Shown: piece by piece, positions 8,075-10,753 of the stretch | Layout of the letters: each line of letters opens with the position of its first letter | Position numbering within the stretch: position 1 is the stretch's first letter | The notes under the pieces: model-generated | The model's input: the letters and a program-made list of their open reading frames with translations, nothing else | The model's database searches: none | Told to the model about the DNA's origin: nothing | Position numbers and translations under genes: made by a program | NCBI GenBank assembly: GCA_003561595.1 | Contig: PWWF01000330.1 | Span: 1 to 10,753 of the forward strand | DNA length: 10,753 bases | DNA from: Paracoccaceae bacterium | GTDB lineage: Bacteria; Pseudomonadota; Alphaproteobacteria; Rhodobacterales; Rhodobacteraceae | Reading direction: 5' to 3'

Positions 8075-8080
8075 CGTATA
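8075..8080 (-). promoter_or_regulatory. Predicted -10 element of the ccoNOQP promoter
   Basis: TATACG on the minus strand matches the first four bases of TATAAT. It lies 21 bases downstream of the FNR box, as expected where FNR replaces a -35 element. A TTGACC at 8092-8097 is too close to act as its -35. The predicted leader to ccoN is about 58 nt and has no start codon before the ccoN ATG. Confidence 0.55.
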
Positions 8081-8101
8081 GATTGCCAGACGGTCAATAC
8101 A

Positions 8102-8115
8102 TTGATCCATGTCAA
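8102..8115 (-). promoter_or_regulatory. FNR/FnrL-type binding site upstream of ccoN
   Basis: On the minus strand this reads TTGACATGGATCAA, a full match to TTGAC-N4-ATCAA. Its centre is about 100 bases before the ccoN ATG. A -10-like hexamer, TATACG, lies at 8075-8080. This places the box centre at roughly -41 from the expected start near 8067, the classic position for FNR activation. The box and spacing are seen in the sequence; binding by an FnrL-type regulator is inferred from known cco promoters in Rhodobacter and related genera. Confidence 0.88.
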
Positions 8116-8161
8116 TGCGCGCCGCGCAAAGCGTCGCAGGCCGTCGATTGGGGGGGTATGC

Positions 8162-8210
8162 CCCTGCGCCTGCGCAGGGCCTGAGCCTATGGGCTGCGTG
8201 TCGGACGCAG
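8162..8210 (-). terminator. Two tandem GC-rich hairpins, possible end of the upstream sugar operon
   Basis: The first inverted repeat is CCCTGCG (8162-8168) with CGCAGGG (8173-8179) and a 4-base loop. The second is CTGCGT (8194-8199) with ACGCAG (8205-8210) and a 5-base loop. They lie about 95-140 bases past the dehydrogenase stop and before the ccoN FNR box, so they could separate the two transcription units. Neither is followed by a uridine tract on the minus strand, so intrinsic termination is uncertain. Confidence 0.35.
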
Positions 8211-8303
8211 GGTCAGAACCGCAGATGCCTGGTCACGCGTTGCCGAGCCCGAGCGCGGGCCGCGTCGCTGCGACCCATTGTCCCGGAGTTGATGCCGAGG
8301 CGT

Positions 8304-9089
<786 letters not shown>

Positions 9090-10415
9090 TTACTCCGTTC
9101 CGTGGCGATAGGCCGCGATACTGTCCGCCTTCATCTCGATGGAAAAGCCCGGGGCAGAGGGCGGCATATAGGCCGCATCGCGGATCTCGCAGGGGTGGAC
9201 GAAATGCTCGTGCAGATGGTCCACATATTCGATCACGCGCCCGTCGCGCGTGCCCGCGATGCACAGGTAATCGATCATCGACATATGCTGGACATATTCG
9301 CACAAGCCCACACCGCCCGCATGGGGGCAGACCTTGAGCCCGTGTTTCGCGGCCATCAGCATCACGGCCAGCACCTCGTTCAACCCGCCCATGCGGCAGG
9401 CGTCGATCTGCACGATATCAATGGCCCCGCGCATGATCATCTGCTTGAAGATGATGCGGTTCTGGCACATCTCGCCGGTGGCGACCTGCATGGGGGTGAT
9501 CGCCTTGCGGATGGCGCGATGCCCCTCGATATCATCGGGGCTGGTGGGTTCCTCTATGAACCACGGATCAGCAAAGGCCAGTTCGCGCAGCCAGTCGATG
9601 GCCTGATCCACCTCCCAGACCTGATTGGCGTCGATCATGAGCTGGATGTCAGGGCCGCAAACCTCTCGCGCGATTGACAGGCGGCGCTTGTCGTCGTCCA
9701 GATCGCGGCCGACCTTCATCTTGATATGGCGAAACCCGGCATCGACAGCGGCGCGGCACAGGGCGCGCAGCTTGTCATCCGGATAGCCCAGCCAGCCCGC
9801 CGATGTGGTGTAGCAGGGATAGCCCTCGCGCATGAGCTTGTCGCGGCGCGCGGCCTTGCCCTCGGCTTGCGCGGTCAGAAACTCCAGCGCCCATTCGGGG
9901 GTGATACAGTCGGTCAGGTAGCGAAAATCGATGCAGCGGACCAGTTCTTCGGGCGTCATGTCGGCGACCAGTGCCCAGACCGGCTTGCCCGCAACCCGCG
10001 CCCACAGGTCCCATACGGCATTGACCATGGCGCCGGTGGCCAGATGGATCGCGCCCTTGTCCGGTCCGATCCAGCGCAACTGGCTGTCGCCGGTGATATG
10101 GCGCCAGAACCGGCCCATATCGGCGGTGATCCAGTCCAGATCGCGCCCGACGATCAGCGGGCGCAGCGCCCCGATGGCGGCGACGCAGATCTCGTTGCCG
10201 CGCCCGATGGTGAATGTCAGGCCATGCCCCTCATGCGGGCCATCGGTTTCCAGCACGACATAGGCGGCGGAATAATCGGGATCGGGGTTCATCGCGTCCG
10301 AGCCGTCCAGATGGTCCGAGGTCGGAAAGCGGATATCATATACGCGCAGGCCCGTGATGCGCGTGTTCGACTGGCCATGCGCGAGCGGCGCATCCTTTAG
10401 TGTGGACTGGCGCAT
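9090..10415 (-). CDS. L-fuconate dehydratase, enolase superfamily (441 aa)
   Basis: Converts L-fuconate to 2-keto-3-deoxy-L-fuconate by Mg2+-dependent abstraction of the alpha proton; cytoplasmic. The N-terminal capping domain includes VYDIRFPTSDHLDGSDAMN (25-43), characteristic of the fuconate dehydratase family. In the barrel domain the base motif KMK gives K232 and K234. The metal ligands are D262 (IDANQVW), E288 (FIEEPTSPDD) and E315 (ATGEMCQNR), with D338 (QIDACRMGG) and the general acid H365 (CPHAGG). As I remember the Xanthomonas enzyme, its residues are K220, D248, E274, E301, D324 and H351. All six are matched here at a constant offset of 14, so the protein carries about 14 extra N-terminal residues but no internal indel across the core. 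The ATG has AGGA about 7 bases upstream, and no later ATG or GTG lies near the family start. It is followed by the SDR gene after only 3 bases. Confidence 0.9.
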   Translation of the reverse strand: MRQSTLKDAPLAHGQSNTRITGLRVYDIRFPTSDHLDGSDAMNPDPDYSAAYVVLETDGPHEGHGLTFTIGRGNEICVAAIGALRPLIVGRDLDWITADMGRFWRHITGDSQLRWIGPDKGAIHLATGAMVNAVWDLWARVAGKPVWALVADMTPEELVRCIDFRYLTDCITPEWALEFLTAQAEGKAARRDKLMREGYPCYTTSAGWLGYPDDKLRALCRAAVDAGFRHIKMKVGRDLDDDKRRLSIAREVCGPDIQLMIDANQVWEVDQAIDWLRELAFADPWFIEEPTSPDDIEGHRAIRKAITPMQVATGEMCQNRIIFKQMIMRGAIDIVQIDACRMGGLNEVLAVMLMAAKHGLKVCPHAGGVGLCEYVQHMSMIDYLCIAGTRDGRVIEYVDHLHEHFVHPCEIRDAAYMPPSAPGFSIEMKADSIAAYRHGTE

Positions 10416-10445
10416 AACGTTCCTGCCTGCATATGCGAAGGTGAT

Positions 10446-10471
10446 GCCGGGGGCAGCCTGCCGCCCCCGGC
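10446..10471 (-). terminator. GC-rich hairpin between the binding-protein gene and the fuconate dehydratase gene
   Basis: A 9-bp perfect stem, GCCGGGGGC (10446-10454) with GCCCCCGGC (10463-10471), encloses an 8-base loop and begins 18 bases past the binding-protein stop. It lacks a uridine tract on the minus strand. Such hairpins after substrate-binding-protein genes often act as partial terminators or 3' stabilisers, giving more binding protein than downstream enzyme. That role is inferred here. Confidence 0.5.
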
Positions 10472-10489
10472 TGTGATGCTCAGGCGCGA

Positions 10490-10753
10490 TCAGTTGTAGA
10501 GAACGGCCTGAATTTCCTCATCATCGATATTATCGGCGTCATACCAGAAAAAGCCGGTATCGATGATCTCGGGCAGCTCTTCACCATTCATCGCGGCCAA
10601 TGCGGCGCGCACCGTCTCGAACCCGATGCCGACGGGGTTCTGCGTGATCGCACCCGCCATCAGCCCCTCGCGAATGGCATCCTGCTGGGCCGCGCCGCTG
10701 TCATAGCCGATGATGACCAGCCCCTCGCGCCCGGCCTCGCGCACACCGTTCAC
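10490..10753 (-). CDS. ABC transporter sugar-binding periplasmic protein, C-terminal fragment
   Basis: Only the last 87 codons are in the window; the gene runs off the right edge, so the GTG at that edge is an internal valine codon, not a start. The visible part resembles the C-terminal lobe of RbsB-like periplasmic sugar-binding proteins (Peripla_BP_4 family). It has a strand and ligand loop IIGYDSGAAQQDAIREG (14-30 of the fragment), then TQNPVGIGFETVRAAL (37-52), the usual Q-(N/D)-P segment before the helix. It ends in FFWYDADNIDDEEIQAVLYN (68-87). The protein would deliver a sugar to a membrane permease and ATPase, which are not visible here. It sits 74 bases before the fuconate dehydratase gene on the same strand, so L-fucose or a related sugar or sugar acid is the likely ligand by context. 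Confidence 0.82.
   Translation of the reverse strand: MNGVREAGREGLVIIGYDSGAAQQDAIREGLMAGAITQNPVGIGFETVRAALAAMNGEELPEIIDTGFFWYDADNIDDEEIQAVLYN

Larger units (their letters stand above)
8010..8303. other. Intergenic region between the L-fucose dehydrogenase-like gene and ccoN
   Basis: About 294 bases without a supported gene. The half near ccoN holds the FNR box, the -10 and a leader. The half near the dehydrogenase (about 8116-8303) holds the two GC-rich hairpins and a run of seven G (8150-8156). Frames through it on either strand give Arg/Ala/Pro-rich translations typical of GC-rich non-coding or shadow sequence. Confidence 0.75.

Noticed and set aside
8092..8097. TTGACC as a -35 element for ccoN
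   Set aside because: Only 11 bases separate it from TATACG, too short for a sigma-70 promoter. The FNR box at the right distance explains activation better.

Overview
The window is GC-rich, and every gene in it lies on the minus strand, so transcription runs from high to low coordinates. The gene set (ccoNOQP followed by ccoGHIS, each behind a TTGAC-N4-ATCAA FNR-type box) and the protein sequences point to an alphaproteobacterium, most likely of the Rhodobacteraceae. That placement comes from gene order, promoter type and protein character. No 16S or other marker is present.

From the upstream (high-coordinate) end, positions 8304-10753 hold a sugar-catabolism segment. It contains the C-terminal end of a periplasmic sugar-binding protein of an ABC importer, then an enolase-superfamily L-fuconate dehydratase with all expected catalytic residues, then a short-chain dehydrogenase that resembles bacterial L-fucose dehydrogenases. 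Together they fit the non-phosphorylating route L-fucose -> L-fuconolactone -> L-fuconate -> 2-keto-3-deoxy-L-fuconate, fed by a dedicated importer. The lactonase, the later steps and the importer's permease and ATPase are not in the window.

A gap of about 290 bp (8010-8303) separates this from the cytochrome oxidase region and carries an FNR box with a matching -10. Positions 4515-8009 encode the cbb3-type (high oxygen affinity) cytochrome c oxidase: CcoN (catalytic, heme b/b3/CuB), CcoO (monoheme c), CcoQ (small membrane subunit) and CcoP (diheme c). The genes are spaced by about 10 bp or overlap.

A second non-coding gap (4287-4514) holds a strong 10-bp hairpin just after ccoP and a second FNR box in front of ccoG. 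Positions 3-4286 encode the assembly genes: CcoG (Fe-S/cupric reductase), CcoH, CcoI (copper P-type ATPase) and CcoS. CcoG and CcoI supply copper, CcoH helps assemble the complex, and CcoS is needed for cofactor insertion into CcoN. The two FNR boxes sit about 100 bp before their first start codons, which suggests co-induction of enzyme and assembly factors when oxygen falls.

I found no CRISPR array, mobile element, tRNA, rRNA or plainly novel system. The parts most worth a second look are the paired FNR promoters, the intergenic hairpins, and the placement of a fucose-oxidation segment next to the oxidase.
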